From: Chamaelirium japonicum
Taxonomy: Eukaryota; Streptophyta; Magnoliopsida; Liliales; Melanthiaceae
DNA length: 64,000 bases
Direction of reading: 5' to 3'
Assembly (NCBI GenBank): GCA_947650365.1
Contig: OX393551.1
Location: 1,694,001-1,758,000 of the forward strand
Shown here: positions 1-13,024 of the stretch, in pieces
Layout: the number at the start of each line of letters is the position of its first letter
Position numbering within the stretch: position 1 is the stretch's first letter
Notes under the pieces: generated by a model
What the model was told of the DNA's origin: nothing
The model's database searches: none
Seen by the model: the letters and a program-made list of their open reading frames with translations, nothing else
Translations under genes and position numbers: made by a program

Positions 1-1188
1 GAATGGATAGTACGAATGAATTAGAATGGATACCTTCGTGCAAATGAATTAGAATGGATCGTACGAATGAGTAAGAATGGATCGTACGAATGAAATAGAA
101 TGGATCGTATGAATGAATTAGAATGGATCGTGCGAATGAATTAGAATGGATCGTACGAATGAATTAGAATGGATCGTACGAATGAATTAGAATGGATCGT
201 ATGCATGAATTAGAATGGATCGTGCGAATGAATTAGAATAGATCGTACAAATGAATTAGAATGGATCGTACGAAGGAATTAGAATGGATCGTACGAATGA
301 ATTAGAAAGGATCGTATGAATAGATTGTGCGAATGGATTAGAATGAATCATACGATTGAGTAAGAATGGATTGTACGAATGAAATAGAATAGATCGTACG
401 AATGAATTAGAATGGATCATGCTAATGAATTAGAATTGATCGTACGAATGAATTAGAATAGATTGTGTGAATGAATTAGAATGGATCATACGAATGAATT
501 GGAATGGATACATTCGTGCGAATGAATTAGAATGGATCGTATGAATGAATTAGAGTGGATACATTCGTACAAATGAATTAGAATGGATCGTACGAATGAA
601 TTAGAATAGATTGAATTAGAATGAATCGTACGAATGAATTAGAATAGATTGTGCGAATGGATTAGAATGGATCATACGATTGAGTAAGAAAGGATTGTAC
701 AAATGAATTAGAATGGATTGTACGTATATATTAGAATGGATCGTACGAATGAATTAGAATAGATTCTACGAATGAATTAGAATGGATCGTACGAATGAGT
801 AAGAATGGATCGTACGAATAAATTAGAATGGATCGTACGAATAAATTAGAATGGATCATACGAATAAATTAGAATAGATCGTACGAATGAATTAGAATGG
901 ATCGTACGAATGAATTAGAATGGATCGTACGAATGAATTAGAATGGATCGTACGAATGAATTAGAATGGATTGTACGAATGAATTAGAATGGATCGTACG
1001 AATGAATTAGAATGGATCATATGAATGAATTAGAATGGATCGTACGAATGAATTAGAATGGATCGTACGAATGAATTAGAATGGATACATTCATGCGAAT
1101 GAATTAGAATGGATTGTACGAATAAATTAGAATGGATCGTACGAATGAATTAGAATAGATTGTACGAATGAATTAGAATGGATCGTAC
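1..1188 (+). repeat. Block 1, + orientation, about 1.2 kb
   Basis: Head-to-tail monomers. From about 882 to 1075 the run is close to canonical with few variants, which suggests recent local homogenisation. 28-bp monomers occur near 505, 555 and 1083. A 15-bp truncated unit lies near 609. The left limit is the window edge. Confidence 0.95.
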
Positions 1189-1668
1189 GTCTAATTCATT
1201 CGTACGATCCATTCTAATTCATTCATACAATCCATTCTACTTCTTTTGCACGAATGTATCCATTCTAATTCATTCGTACGATCCATTCTAATTCCTTCGT
1301 ACGATCCATTCTAATTCCTTCGTACGATCCATTCTAATTCATTCCCATGAATGTATCCATTCTAATTGATACGTACGATCCATTCTTTTTCATTCGTATG
1401 ATCCATTTTTACTCATTCGTACGATCCAATCTAATTCATTCATACGATCCATTCTACGATCCATTCTAATTCATTCGTACGTTCCATTCTAATTCATTAG
1501 CATGATCAATGCTAATTCATTCGTACGATCCATTCTAATTCATTCGTACAATCCATTCTATTTCATTCGTACGATCCATTCTTACTCATTCGTATGATCC
1601 ATTCTAATTCATTTGAACGAATGTATCCATTCTAATTCATTCGTACAATCCATTCTTACTCATTCGTA
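1189..1668 (-). repeat. Block 2, - orientation
   Basis: Starts where GATCGTACG meets TCTAATTCATTCG. It holds the left arm of the palindrome and then CTTACTCATTCGTA, after which the array flips at 1668 to AATGAATTAGAATGG. The same switch and its flanks recur at about 28249. Confidence 0.93.
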
Positions 1669-2120
1669 ATGAATTAGAATGGATACATTCGTGAAAAAGA
1701 ATTAGAATGGATTGTATGAATGAATTAGAATGGATCGTGCAAATGAATTAGAATGGATCGTGCGAATGAAATAGAATGGATCGTACGAATGAATTAGCAT
1801 TGATCATGCTAATGAATTAGAATGGAACGTACGAATGAATTAGAATGGATCGTAGAATGGATCGTATGAATAAATTAGATTGGATCGTACGAATGAGTAA
1901 GAATGGATCATACGAATGAAATAGAATGGATCGTACGTATCAATTAGAATGGATACATTCATGGGAATGAATTAGAATGGATCGTACGAAGGAATTAGAA
2001 TGGATCGTACGAAGGAATTAGAATGGATCGTACGAATGAATTAGAATGGATACATTCGTGCAAAAGAAGTAGAATGGATTGTATGAATGAATTAGAATGG
2101 ATCGTACGAATGAATTAGAC
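1669..2120 (+). repeat. Block 3, + orientation
   Basis: Holds the right arm of the palindrome from about 1773. Near 1669-1765 it matches 28251-28350 closely, including an A-rich 28-bp unit (GTGAAAAAG here, GTGCAAAAG there). It ends at GAATTAGAC, the mirror of the 1189 switch. Confidence 0.93.
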
Positions 2121-3518
2121 GTACGATCCATTCCAATTCATTCGTACAATCTATTCTAATTCAGTCGTAAGATCCATTCTAATTTATTCGTACAATCCAT
2201 TCTAATTCTTTCGCACGAATGTATCCATTCTAATTCATTCGTACGATCCATTCTAATTCATTCATATAATCCATTCTAATTCATTCGTACGATCCATTCT
2301 AATTCCTTCGTACGAATGTATCTACTCTAATTCATTGATACGATCTATTCTAATTCATTCGCACGATCCATTCTAATTCATACGTACGATCCATTCTAAT
2401 TCATTCATATGATCCATTCTAATTCATTCGTACGATCCGTTCTAATTCATTCGCATGATCTATTCTAATTCATTCATACAATCCATTCTTTTTTATTCGT
2501 ACGATCCATTCTAATTCATTCGCAAGATCCATTCTAATTCATTCATACAATCCAATCTAATTCATTCATACGATCCATTCAAATTCATTAATACGATCCA
2601 ATCTAATTCATTCATATGATCCATTCTAATTCCTTCGTACGATCCATTCTAATTTATACGATCCATTCTAATTCATTCGTAAGATCCATTATAATTCATT
2701 CATATGATACATTCTAATTCCTTCGTATGATCCATTCTAATTCATTAGTACGGTATGATTCATTCTAATTCATTCATACGATCTATTCTAATTCATTCGC
2801 ACGAATATATCCTTTCTAATTCATTCGTACGATCCATTCTAATTCATTCGCACAATCCATTCTAATTCATTCGTACGATCCATTCTAATTCATTCGCACG
2901 ATCCATTCTAATTCATTCATTCAATCCATTCTAATTCTTTTGCACGAATGTATCCATTCTAATTCATTCGTTCGATCCATTCTAATTCATTCGTACGATC
3001 CATTCTAATTCCTTCGTACGATCCATTGTAATTCATTCGTACGATCCATTCTAATTCATTCGCATGATCCATTGAATTAGAATGGATACATTCGTGCGAA
3101 TCCATTCAATTTCATTCGTACGATCCATTCTAATTCATTCGCACGATCCATTCTAATTCATTCATACGATCCATTCTATTTCATTCGTACGATCCATTCT
3201 AATTCATTCGTACGATCCATTCTAATTCATTCGCATAATCTATTCTAATTCATTCGTACGATCCATTCTAATTCATTCGCACGATTCATTCTAATTCATT
3301 CATACGATCCATTCTATTTCATTCGTACGATCCATTCTTACTCATTCGTACGATCCATTCTAATTCATTTGCACGAAGGCATCCATTCTAATTCATTCGT
3401 ACTATCCATTCTAATTCCTTCGTACGATCCATTCTAATTCCTTCGTACGATCCATTCGGATACATTCGTGCAAATCCATTCTATTTCATTCGTACGATCC
3501 ATTTTAATTCATTCGCAC
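2121..3518 (-). repeat. Block 4, - orientation, with two tiny + inserts
   Basis: Pyrimidine-rich reading of the monomer. Short + inserts lie at about 3073-3101 and 3457-3474; each ends in a J1-like junction (GTGCGAATCCATTC, or GTGCAAATCCATTC in the second). They look like junctions whose + arm was almost deleted. The M2 tag (CGAAGGCATCC form) is near 3375. Confidence 0.92.
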
Positions 3519-4701
3519 CTTCGTGCAAATGAATTAGAATGGATCATACGAATGAGTAAGAATGGATCGTACGAATGAAATAGAATGGATCGTATGAATG
3601 AATTAGAATGGATTAGAATGGATCGTATGCAGGAATTAGAATCGATCGTACGAATGAATTAGAATAGATTGTGCGAATGAATTAGAATGGATCGTATGAA
3701 TGAATTGGAATGGATACATTCGTGCGAATTCATTAGAATGGATCGTACGAATGAGTAAGAATGGATCGTACGAATGAATTAGAATGGATTGAATTAGAAT
3801 GAATCCTACGAATGAATTAGAATGGATCGTATGAATGAATTAGAATGGATCGTACGAATGAATTAGAATGGATTGAATTAGAATGAATTGTACGAATGAA
3901 TTAGAATGAATCATACCGTACGAATGAATTAGAATGGATCATACGAAGGAATTAGAATGGATCGTACGAATGAATTAGAATGGATCGTACGAATGAATTA
4001 GAATGGATCGTACGAATGAAATAGAATAGATCGTACGAATGAATTAGAATGGATCGTACGAATGAATTAGAATGGATACATTCGTGCGAATGAATTAGAA
4101 TGGATAGTACGAATGAATTAGAATGGATACCTTCGTGCAAATGAATTAGAATGGATCGTACGAATGAGTAAGAATGGATCGTACGAATGAATTAGAATGG
4201 ATCGTATGAATGAATTAGAATGGATCGTGCGAATGAATTAGAATGGATCGTATGAATGAAATAGAATGGATTGTACGAATGAGATAGAATGGACCGTACG
4301 AATGAATTAGAATATGGATCGTGCGAATGAATTAGAATCGATCGTACGAATGAGATAGAATGGATCGTACGAATGAATTAGAATGGATACATTCATGAGA
4401 ATGAATTAGAATGGATCATACGAATGAATTAGAATGGATCGTACGAAGGAATTAGAATGGATCATATGAATGAATTAGAATTAGAATGGATCGTACGAAT
4501 GAGTAAGAATGGATCATACGAATGAAATAGAATGGATCGTACCTATCAATTAGAATGGATACATTCATAGGAATGAATTAGAATGGATCGTACGAATGAA
4601 TTAGAATGGATCGTACGAATGAATTAGAATGGATCGTATGAATGAATTAGAATGGATCGTGCGAATGAATTAGAATGGATCGTACGAATGAAATAGAATA
4701 G
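3519..4701 (+). repeat. Block 5, + orientation
   Basis: Starts inside a CACCTTCGTGCAAATG word (M2). Carries a GAATCATACCGTACG unit near 3910 and a second M2 near 4131. An AT insertion (GAATATGGATCG) near 4310 is a marker shared with units at about 19765, 27350, 37245 and 39967. Ends in the complement form of J1. Confidence 0.93.
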
Positions 4702-5018
4702 ATTCGCACGAATGTATTCATTCTAATTCATTCGTACGATCCATTCTAAGTCATTCGCACGATCTATTCTAATTGATTCGCACGAATGTATCCATTCTAA
4801 TTCATTCGTATGAATGAATTAGAATGGATCATACGAATGAATTAGAATGGATACATTCGTGCGAATAAATTAGAATGGATCGTGCGAATGAATTAGAATG
4901 GATCGTACGAATTAATTAGAATGGATACATTCGTGCGAATCCATTCTATTTCATTCGTACGATCCATTCTAATTCATTCGCACGATCCATTCTAATTCAT
5001 TCATACGATCCATTCTAC
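4702..5018. repeat. Short alternating blocks (-, +, -)
   Basis: Minus 4702-4810, plus 4811-4939, minus 4940-5018. The entry is the complement form of J1 and the middle + block ends in J1, so two opposite copies of the same junction lie only about 240 bp apart. Confidence 0.9.
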
Positions 5019-7323
5019 GTATGAATGAATTAGAATGGATCGTGCGAATGAATTAGAATGGATTGTACGAATGAATTAGAATTGATACATTCGTGCGAAT
5101 GAATTAGAAAGGATCGTACGAATGAAATAGAATGGATCGTACGAATAAGTAAGAATGGATCGTACGAATAAAATAGAATGGATCGTATGAATGAATTACA
5201 ATGGATCGTGCGAATGAATTAGAATGGATTGTATGAATGAATTAGAATGGATACATTCGTGCGAATGAATTAGAATGGATCGTACAAATGAAATAGAATG
5301 GATCGTACGAATGAATTAGAATGGATCATACGAAGGAATTAGAATGGATCGTACGAATTAATTAGAATGGATCGTACGAATGAATTAGAATGGATACATT
5401 TGTGCGAATGAATTAGAATGGATCATACGAATGAATTAGAATGGATTCATTCGTGCGAACGAATTAGAATGGATCGTACGAATTAAGTAAGAATGGATCG
5501 TACGAATGAATTAGAATGGATTGAATTAGAATGAATCGTACGAATGAATTAGAATGGATCATACGAAGGAATTAGAATGGATCGTACGAATGAATTAGAA
5601 TGGATCGTACGAATGAATTAGAATGGATCGTACGAATGAATTAGAATGGATCGTACGAATGAATTAAAATGGATGGTATGAATTAAATTGAATGGATCGT
5701 ACGAATGAATTAGAATGGATCGTACGAATGAATTAGAATGGATCGTACGAAGGAATTAGAATGGATCGTACGAAGGAATTAGAATGGATAGTACGAATGA
5801 ATTAGAATGGATACCTTTGTGCAAATGAATTAGGATGGATCGTACGAATGAGTAAGAATGGATTGTACGAATGAAATAGAATGGATCGTATGAAAGAATT
5901 AGAATGGATCATGCGAATGAATTAGAATGGATCGTACGAATGAATTAGAATGGATACATTCGTGCGAATGAATTAGAATGGATCGTATGAATGAATTAGA
6001 ATCGATCGTACGAATGAATTAGAATGGATCAAGCGAATGAATAAGAATGGATTGTGCGAATGAATTAGAATGGATCGTACGAATGAAATAGAATGGATTG
6101 TACGAATGAGATAGAATGGATCGTACGAATGAATTAGAATGGATACATTCATGCGAATGAATTAGAATGGATCAGACGAATGAATTAGAATGGATTCATT
6201 CGCTCGAATGAATTAGAATAGATTGTGCGAATGAATTAGAATGGATCGTACGAATGAATTAGAATGGACACATTCATGCGAATGAATTAGAATGGATCGT
6301 ATGAGTGTGAATGAATTAGAATGGATCGTGCGAATGAATTAGAATGGATCGTATTAATGAATTAGAATGGATCGTGCGAATGAATTAGAATGGATCGTAC
6401 GAATGAGTAAGAATGGATCGTGCGAATTAATTAGAATGGATCGTACGAATGAAATAGAATGGATTCATTCGTGCGAATGAATTAGAATGGATCGTACGAA
6501 TGAGTAAGAATGGATCATACAAATGAATTAGAATGGATCGTACGAATGAATTAGAATGGATTGAATTAGAATGGATCATATGAATGAATTAGAATAGATT
6601 GTACGAATGAATTAGAATGGATCGTACGAATGAATTAGAATGGATCAAACGAATGAATTAGAATGGATACATTCGTGCGAATGAATTAGAATGGATCATA
6701 CGAATGAATTAGAGTTGATACATTCGTGTGAATGAATTAAAATGGATAATACGAATGAGTAAGAATGGATCGTATAATTAGAATGGATCGTATGAATGAA
6801 TTAGAATGGATACATACGAATGAATTAGAATGGATCGTATGAATGAATTAGAATGGATCGTGCGAATGAATTAGAATGGATCGTACAAATGAATTAGAAT
6901 GGATCATATGAATGAATTAGAATGGATCGTAGGAATGAATTAGAATGGATCGTACTAATGAATTATAATAGATTGTGTGAATGAATTAGAATGGATCGTA
7001 CGAATGAATTAGAAAGGATACATTCGTACAAATGAATTAGAATGGATCGTACGAGTGAGCTAGAATGGATACATTCGTACAAATGAATTAGAATGGATCG
7101 TACGAATGAATTAGAATGGATACATTCGTGCGAATGAATTAGAATGGATCGTACGAATGAATTAGAATGGATCGTTTGAATAAATTCGAATGGATCGTAC
7201 TTATGAATTCGAATGGGTCGTTTGAGTGAATATGAATGGATCGTGCGAATGAATTAGAATGGATTGTACGAATGAATTAGAATGGATCGTACGAATGAAT
7301 TAGAATGGATACATTCGTGCGAA
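5019..7323 (+). repeat. Block of + orientation, longest + run (2.3 kb)
   Basis: Starts at CATTCTACGTATGAATG. Carries M2 near 5811, a GTGTGAATG insertion near 6304, an M4 copy near 6711 and a degenerate T region (GTTTGAATAAATTCG) near 7173-7230. The last 100 bp are the standard lead-in to J1, which closes the block. The stretch about 6665-6950 is homologous to about 56362-56640. Confidence 0.94.
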
Positions 7324-8141
7324 TCCATTCTATTTCATTCGTACGATCCATTCTAATTCATTCGCACGATCCATTCTAATTCATTCGTACGATCCATTCT
7401 AATTCATTCGTACGAACCATTCTAATTCATTCGTACGATCCATTCTAATTCATTCGTACGATCCATTCTAATTCCTTCGTATGATCCATTCTAATTCATT
7501 CGTACGATATGATTCATTCGAATTCATTCGTACGATTCAATCTAATTCAATCCATTCTAATTCATTCGTACGATCCATTCTAATTCATTCGTACGATCCA
7601 TTCTAATTCATTCGTACGATCCATTCTAATTCATTCGTACGATCTATTCTAATTCATTCGTACGATTCATTCTAATTCTAATTCATTCGTACGATCCATT
7701 CTAATTCCTTCGTACGATCCATTCTAATTCATTCGTACGATCCATTCAAATTCATTCGCACGATCCATTCTAATTCATTCGTACGATCCATTCTATTTCA
7801 TTCATACGATCCATTCTAATTCATTCATACGATCTATTCTAATTCTTTCGCACGAATGCATCTATTCTAATTCATTCGTACGATCCATTCTAATTCATTC
7901 GTACGATCCATTCTAATTCATTCGTACGATCCATTCTAATTCATTTGCACAATCTATTCTAATTCATTCGCACGATCCATTCTAATTCATGCATACGATC
8001 CAATCTAATTCATTCGCACGAATGTATCCATTCTAATTCATTCGCACAATCTAATTCATTCATACGATCCATTCTAATTCATTCGTACGATCTATTTTAA
8101 TTCATTCATACGATCCATTCTAATTCATACAATCTATTCTA
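7324..8141 (-). repeat. Block of - orientation, 0.8 kb
   Basis: Opens with the CTATTTCATTCG unit that normally follows J1. From about 7420 to 7730 many monomers are canonical. A double CTAATTCTAATTC at about 7671 marks a short-unit slip. It ends at the tail-to-tail dyad ATTCTAATTAGAAT. Confidence 0.93.
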
Positions 8142-9037
8142 ATTAGAATGGATCGTACTAATGAATTAGAATAGATTGTGCGAATGAATTAGAATGGATC
8201 GTACGAATGTATTAGAAAGGATATATTCATGCGAATGAATTAGAATTGATCGTATGAATGAATTAGATAGGATCGTATTAATGAATTAGAATGGATCGTG
8301 CGAATGAATTAGAATGGATCGTACGAATGAATTAGAATGGATAGATTCGTGCGAATGAATTTGAATGGATCGTACGAAGGAATTAGAATGGATAGTACGA
8401 AGGAATTAGAATAGATCATACGAAGAAATTAGAATGGATCGTACGAATGAATTAGAATGGATCGTATGAATGAATTAGAATGGATCGTGCGAATGAATTA
8501 AAATGGATCGTATGAATGAAATAGAATGGATCGTATGAATTAGAATGGATCGTACGAATGAAATAGATTGGATCGTACGAATGAATTAGAATAGATTGTG
8601 CGAATGGATTAGAATGGATCATACGATTGAGTAAGAATGGATTGTACGAATGAAATAGAATAGATCGTACGAATGAATTAGAATGGATCATGCTAATGAA
8701 TTAGAATTGATCGTACGAATGAATTAGAATAGATTCTGCGAATGAATTAGAATGGATCGTACGAATGAATTGGAATGGATACATTCGTGCGAATGAATTA
8801 GAATGGATCGTATGAATGAATTAGAGTGGATACATTCGTACAAATAAATTAGAATGGATCGTACGAATGAATTAGAATGGATACATTCGTGCGAATGAAT
8901 TAGAATGGATCATATGAATGAATTAGAATGGATCGTTTGAGTGAATGCGAATGGATCGTGCGAATGAATTAGAATGGATTGTACGAATGAATTAGAATGG
9001 ATCGTACGAATGAATTAGAATGGATACATTCGTGTGA
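8142..9037 (+). repeat. Block of + orientation, 0.9 kb
   Basis: Contains the first copy of the 0.58-kb module (about 8185-8765) and the T tag near 8936. It closes with a J1 variant, GTGTGAATCCATTCTATTTTATTCG. Confidence 0.93.
8185..8765 (+). repeat. 0.58-kb higher-order module, copy 1
   Basis: Parallel to about 10060-10638 at a constant offset of 1873 bp and inverted at about 13300-13870. Shared odd units include GAAAGGATATATTC, GGATAGATTCGTGCG, GAAGAAATTAG and the reverse of the M1 tag. The 240-bp core 8452-8691 translates on the complement with only scattered differences from the cores at 10325-10564 and 13371-13610. Confidence 0.9.
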
Positions 9038-9180
9038 ATCCATTCTATTTTATTCGTACGATCCATTCTAATTCATTCGCACGATCCATTCTAATTCATT
9101 CATACGATCCATTCTAATTCATTCGTACGATCCATTCTAATTCATTCGCACGAATGTATCCATTCTAATTCATTCGTACA
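9038..9180 (-). repeat. Short - block between J1 and K2
   Basis: Only about 143 bp. It ends at K2, the near-palindrome around TACATGTA centred at 9180.5, with arms of about 24 bp and one mismatch. The same switch occurs at 25628.5 and 42046.5 with the same preceding 28-bp unit. Confidence 0.92.
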
Positions 9181-10991
9181 TGTATGAATGAATTAGAATG
9201 GATCGTACGAATGAATTAGATTGGATCGTGCGAACGAATTAGAATGGATCGTACGAATGAATTAGAATGGATCGAACGAATGAATTAGAATGGATACATT
9301 CGTGCGAAAGAATTAGAATTGATCGTATGAATGAATTAGAATGGATCGTATGAATGAAATAGAATGGATCGTACGAATGAAATAGAATGGATCCTATGAA
9401 TGAATTAGAATGGATCATGTGAATGAATTAGAATGGATCGTACGAATAAATTAGAATAGATTGTGCGAATGAATTAGACTGGATCGTACGAATGAATTAG
9501 ATTGGATCGTACGAATGAATTAGAATGGATCGTGCGAATGAATTAGAATGGATCGTACGAATGAATTAGAATGGATCGTATGAATGAAATAGAATGGATC
9601 GTATGAATTAGAATGGATCGTACGAATGAAATAGAATGGATCGTATGAATGAATTAGAATAGATTGTGCGAATGGATTAGAATGGATCATACGATTGAGC
9701 AAGAATGGATTGTACGAATGAAATAGAATAGATCGTACGAATGAATTAGAATGGATCGTATGAATGAATTAGAATGGATCGTGCGAATGAATTAGAATGG
9801 ATCGTACGAATGAATTAGAATGGATCGTACGAAGGAATTAGAATGGATCGTACGAATGAATTAGAATAGATCGTACGAATGAATTAGAATGGATACGAAT
9901 GGATCGTACGAATGAGTAAGAATGGATCGTACGAATGAAATAGAATGGATCGTACGAATGAATTAGAATGGATTGAATTAGAATGAATCGTACGAATGAA
10001 TTAGAATGGATCATACGAATGAATTAGAATGGATCGTACGAATGAATTAGAATGGATTGAATTAGAATGGATCGTACGAATGAATTAGAAAGGATATATT
10101 CGTGCGAATGAATTAGAATAGATCATATGAATGAATTAGATTGGATCATATTAATGAATTAGAATGGATCGTGCGAATGAATTAGAATGGATCGTACGAA
10201 TGAATTAGAATGGATAGATTCGTGCGAATGAATTTGAATGGATCGTACGAAGGAATTAGAATGGATCGTACGAAGGAATTAGAATAGATCATACGAAGAA
10301 ATTAGAATGGATCGTACGAATGAATTAGAATGGATCGTATGAATGAATTAGAATGGATCGTGCGAATGAATTAAAATGGATCGTATGAATGAAATAGAAT
10401 GGATCGTATGAATTAGAATGGATCGTACGAATGAAATAGAATGGATCGTACGAATGAATTAGAATAGATTGTGCGAATGGATTAGAATAGATCATACGAT
10501 TGAGTAAGAATGGATTGTACGAATGAGATAGAATAGATCGTACGAATGAATTAGAATGGATCATGCTAATGAATTAGAATAGATCGTACGAATGAATTAG
10601 AATAGATTGTGCGAATGAATTAGAATGGATCGTACGAATGAATTAGAATGGATTGTACGAATGAAATAGAATAGATCGTACGAATGAATTAGAATGGATC
10701 ATGCTAATGAATTAGAATTGATCATACGAAGGAATTAGAATGGATCGTACGAATGAATTAGAATGGATCGTTGGAATTAATTAGAATGGATCGTACGAAG
10801 GAATTAGAATGGATCGTACGAAAAAATTAGAATGGATAGTACGAATGAATTAGAATGGATACCTTCGTGCAAATGAATTAGAATGGATTGTACGAATGAA
10901 TTAGAATGGATCATACGAATGAATTAGAATGGATTGTACGAATGAATTAGAATGGATCGTACGAATGAATTAGAATGGATACATTCGTGCG
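9181..10991 (+). repeat. Block of + orientation, 1.8 kb
   Basis: Opens at K2. Holds a partial M1-type stretch near 9580-9740, two 15-bp truncated units near 9970 and 10050, the second copy of the 0.58-kb module, and M2 near 10860. Closed by J1. Confidence 0.94.
10060..10638 (+). repeat. 0.58-kb higher-order module, copy 2
   Basis: Same order of variant units as 8185-8765. Divergence begins near 10638, where this copy goes into GGATTGTACG and the other into GAATTGGAATGG. Its inverted partner at about 13300-13870 gives a mirror centre near 11967.5. Confidence 0.9.
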
Positions 10992-12726
10992 AATCCATTC
11001 TATTTCATTCGTACTATCCATTCTAATTCATTCGTACGACCCATTCTAATTCATTCGTACGATCCATTCTAATTCATTCGTACAATCCATTCTTACTCAA
11101 TCGTATGATCCATTCTAATCCATTCGCACAATCTATTCTAATTCATTCGTACGATCCATTCTATTTCATTTGCACAAAGGTATCCATTCTAATTCATTCG
11201 TACTATCCATTCTAATTCCTTTGTACGATCCATTCTAATTCATTCGTACGATCCATTCTAATTCATTCGCACGATCCATTCTATTTCATTCGTACGATCC
11301 TTCTTATGATCCATACTAATTCATTCGTACGGTATGATTCATTCTAATTTATTCGTACGATTCATTCTAATTCAATCCATTCTAATTCATTCGTACGATC
11401 CATTCTAATTCATTAATACGATCCAATCTAATTCATTCATACGATCCATTCTAATTCATTCGTACGATCCATTCAAATTCATTCGCACGATCCATTCTAA
11501 TTCATACGCACGATCCATTCTAATTCATTCATACGATCCATTCTAATTCATTCGTACGATCAATTCTAATTCATTCATACGATCCATTCTAATTCATTCG
11601 TACGATCCATTCTAATTCATTCGCAAGATCCATTCTAATTCATTCGTACGATCCATTCTTACTCAATCGTATGATCCATTCTAATCCATTCGCACAATCT
11701 ACTCTAATTCATTGGTACGATCCATTCTATTTCATTTGCACGAAGGTATCCATTCTAATTCATTCGTACTATCCAATCTAATTCCTTCGTACGATCCATT
11801 CTAATTCATTCGTACGATCCATTCTAATTCATTCGCACGATCCATTCTAATTCATTCGTACGATCCATTCTATTTCATTCATACGATCCATTCTAATTCA
11901 TTCATACGATCCATTCTAATTCATTCGCACGATCCATTCTAATTCATTCGCATGATCCATTCTAATTCATTCGTACGATCGATTCTAATTCATTCATACG
12001 ATCCATTCTAATTCATTCGCACGAATGTATCCATTCTAATTCATTCGTACGATCCATTCTTACTCATTCGTGCGATCCATTCGTATCCATTCTAATTCAT
12101 TCGTACGATCTATTCTAATTCATTCGTACGATCCATTCTAATTCATTAATACGATCCAATCTAATTCATTCGTATGATCCATTCTAATTCATTCGCACGA
12201 TCCATTCTAATTCATTCGCACGATCCATTCTAATTCATTCATACGATCCATTCTAATTCACTCGTACGATCCATTCTAATTCATTCATACGATCCATTCT
12301 AATTCATTCATATGATCCATTCTAATTCATTCGTACGGTATGATTCATTCTAATTCATTCGTACGATTTATTCTAATTCAATCCATTCTAATTCATTCGT
12401 ACGATCCATTCTAATTCATTCGTACGATCCATTCTAATTCATTCATACGATCCATTCTAATTCATTCGTACGATCCATTCTAATTCATTCGCACGATCCA
12501 TTCGCATTCACTCAAACGATCCATTCTAATTCATTCATATGATCCATTCTAATTCATTCGCACGAATGTATCCATTCTAATTCATTCGTACGATCCATTC
12601 TAATTCATTTGTACGAATGTATCCACTCTAATTCACTCATACGATCCATTCTAATTCATTCGCACGAATGTATCCATTCCAATTCATTCGTACGATCAAT
12701 TCAAATTCATTCGCACGATCTATTCG
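10992..12726 (-). repeat. Block of - orientation, 1.7 kb
   Basis: Two M1-like stretches (about 11095 and 11655) each lead into an M2 complement (about 11167 and 11737), so a subsegment of roughly 570 bp is tandemly duplicated within the block. A short slip, CCTTCTTATGATCC, is near 11299. The T tag complement (CATTCACTCAAACG) is near 12513. It ends in CTATTCGAGAATGG. Confidence 0.92.
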
Positions 12727-13024
12727 AGAATGGATCGTATTAATGAATTTGAATGGATCGTGCGAATGAATTAGAATGGATCGTACGAATGAGTAAGAAT
12801 GGATCGTGCGAATGAATTAGAATGGATCATATGAATGAATTAGAATGGATCGCATGAATGAATTTGAATGGATTGTATAAATGAATTAGAATGGATCGTA
12901 CGAATGAATTAGAATGGATCGTTTGAGTGAATGCGAATGGATCGTGCGAATGAATTAGAATGGATTGTACGAATGAATTAGAATGGATCGTACGAATGAA
13001 TTAGAATGGATACATTCGTGCGAA
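12727..13024 (+). repeat. Short + block carrying T tag and J1
   Basis: From about 12903 through 13080 this matches 61567-61745 with one difference in the bases I compared, across the T tag, two ordinary monomers, the 28-bp monomer and the J1 switch. It is the cleanest example of the T-J1 module. Confidence 0.92.

Larger units (their letters stand above)
1083..2226. repeat. Long near-perfect palindrome (inverted repeat), centre near 1654.5
   Basis: I aligned 1189-1536 against the reverse complement of 1773-2120 base by base: 348 bp with 3 mismatches and no gap. Both arms share rare variants, including the short unit ATTCTACGATCC and the words ATTAGCATGATCAATGC and TTCCCATGAATG. The match continues outward to about 1083 and 2226 with roughly 5 more mismatches. 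The arms themselves cross orientation switches at 1189 and 2120, so the fold-back postdates those switches. The spacer 1537-1772 contains a further - to + switch at 1668. Confidence 0.93.

Noticed and set aside
1083-2226. Inverted-repeat ends of a mobile element
   Set aside because: The arms are satellite monomers and the centre is also satellite; no coding centre or distinct termini exist.
8452-8691. 79-codon open frame (and similar ones at 10325-10564, 13371-13610, 20311-20550)
   Set aside because: Pure translation of the satellite with a 23-residue period. The same frame appears wherever the 240-bp core is present, on either strand, without promoter, signal or unrelated sequence.
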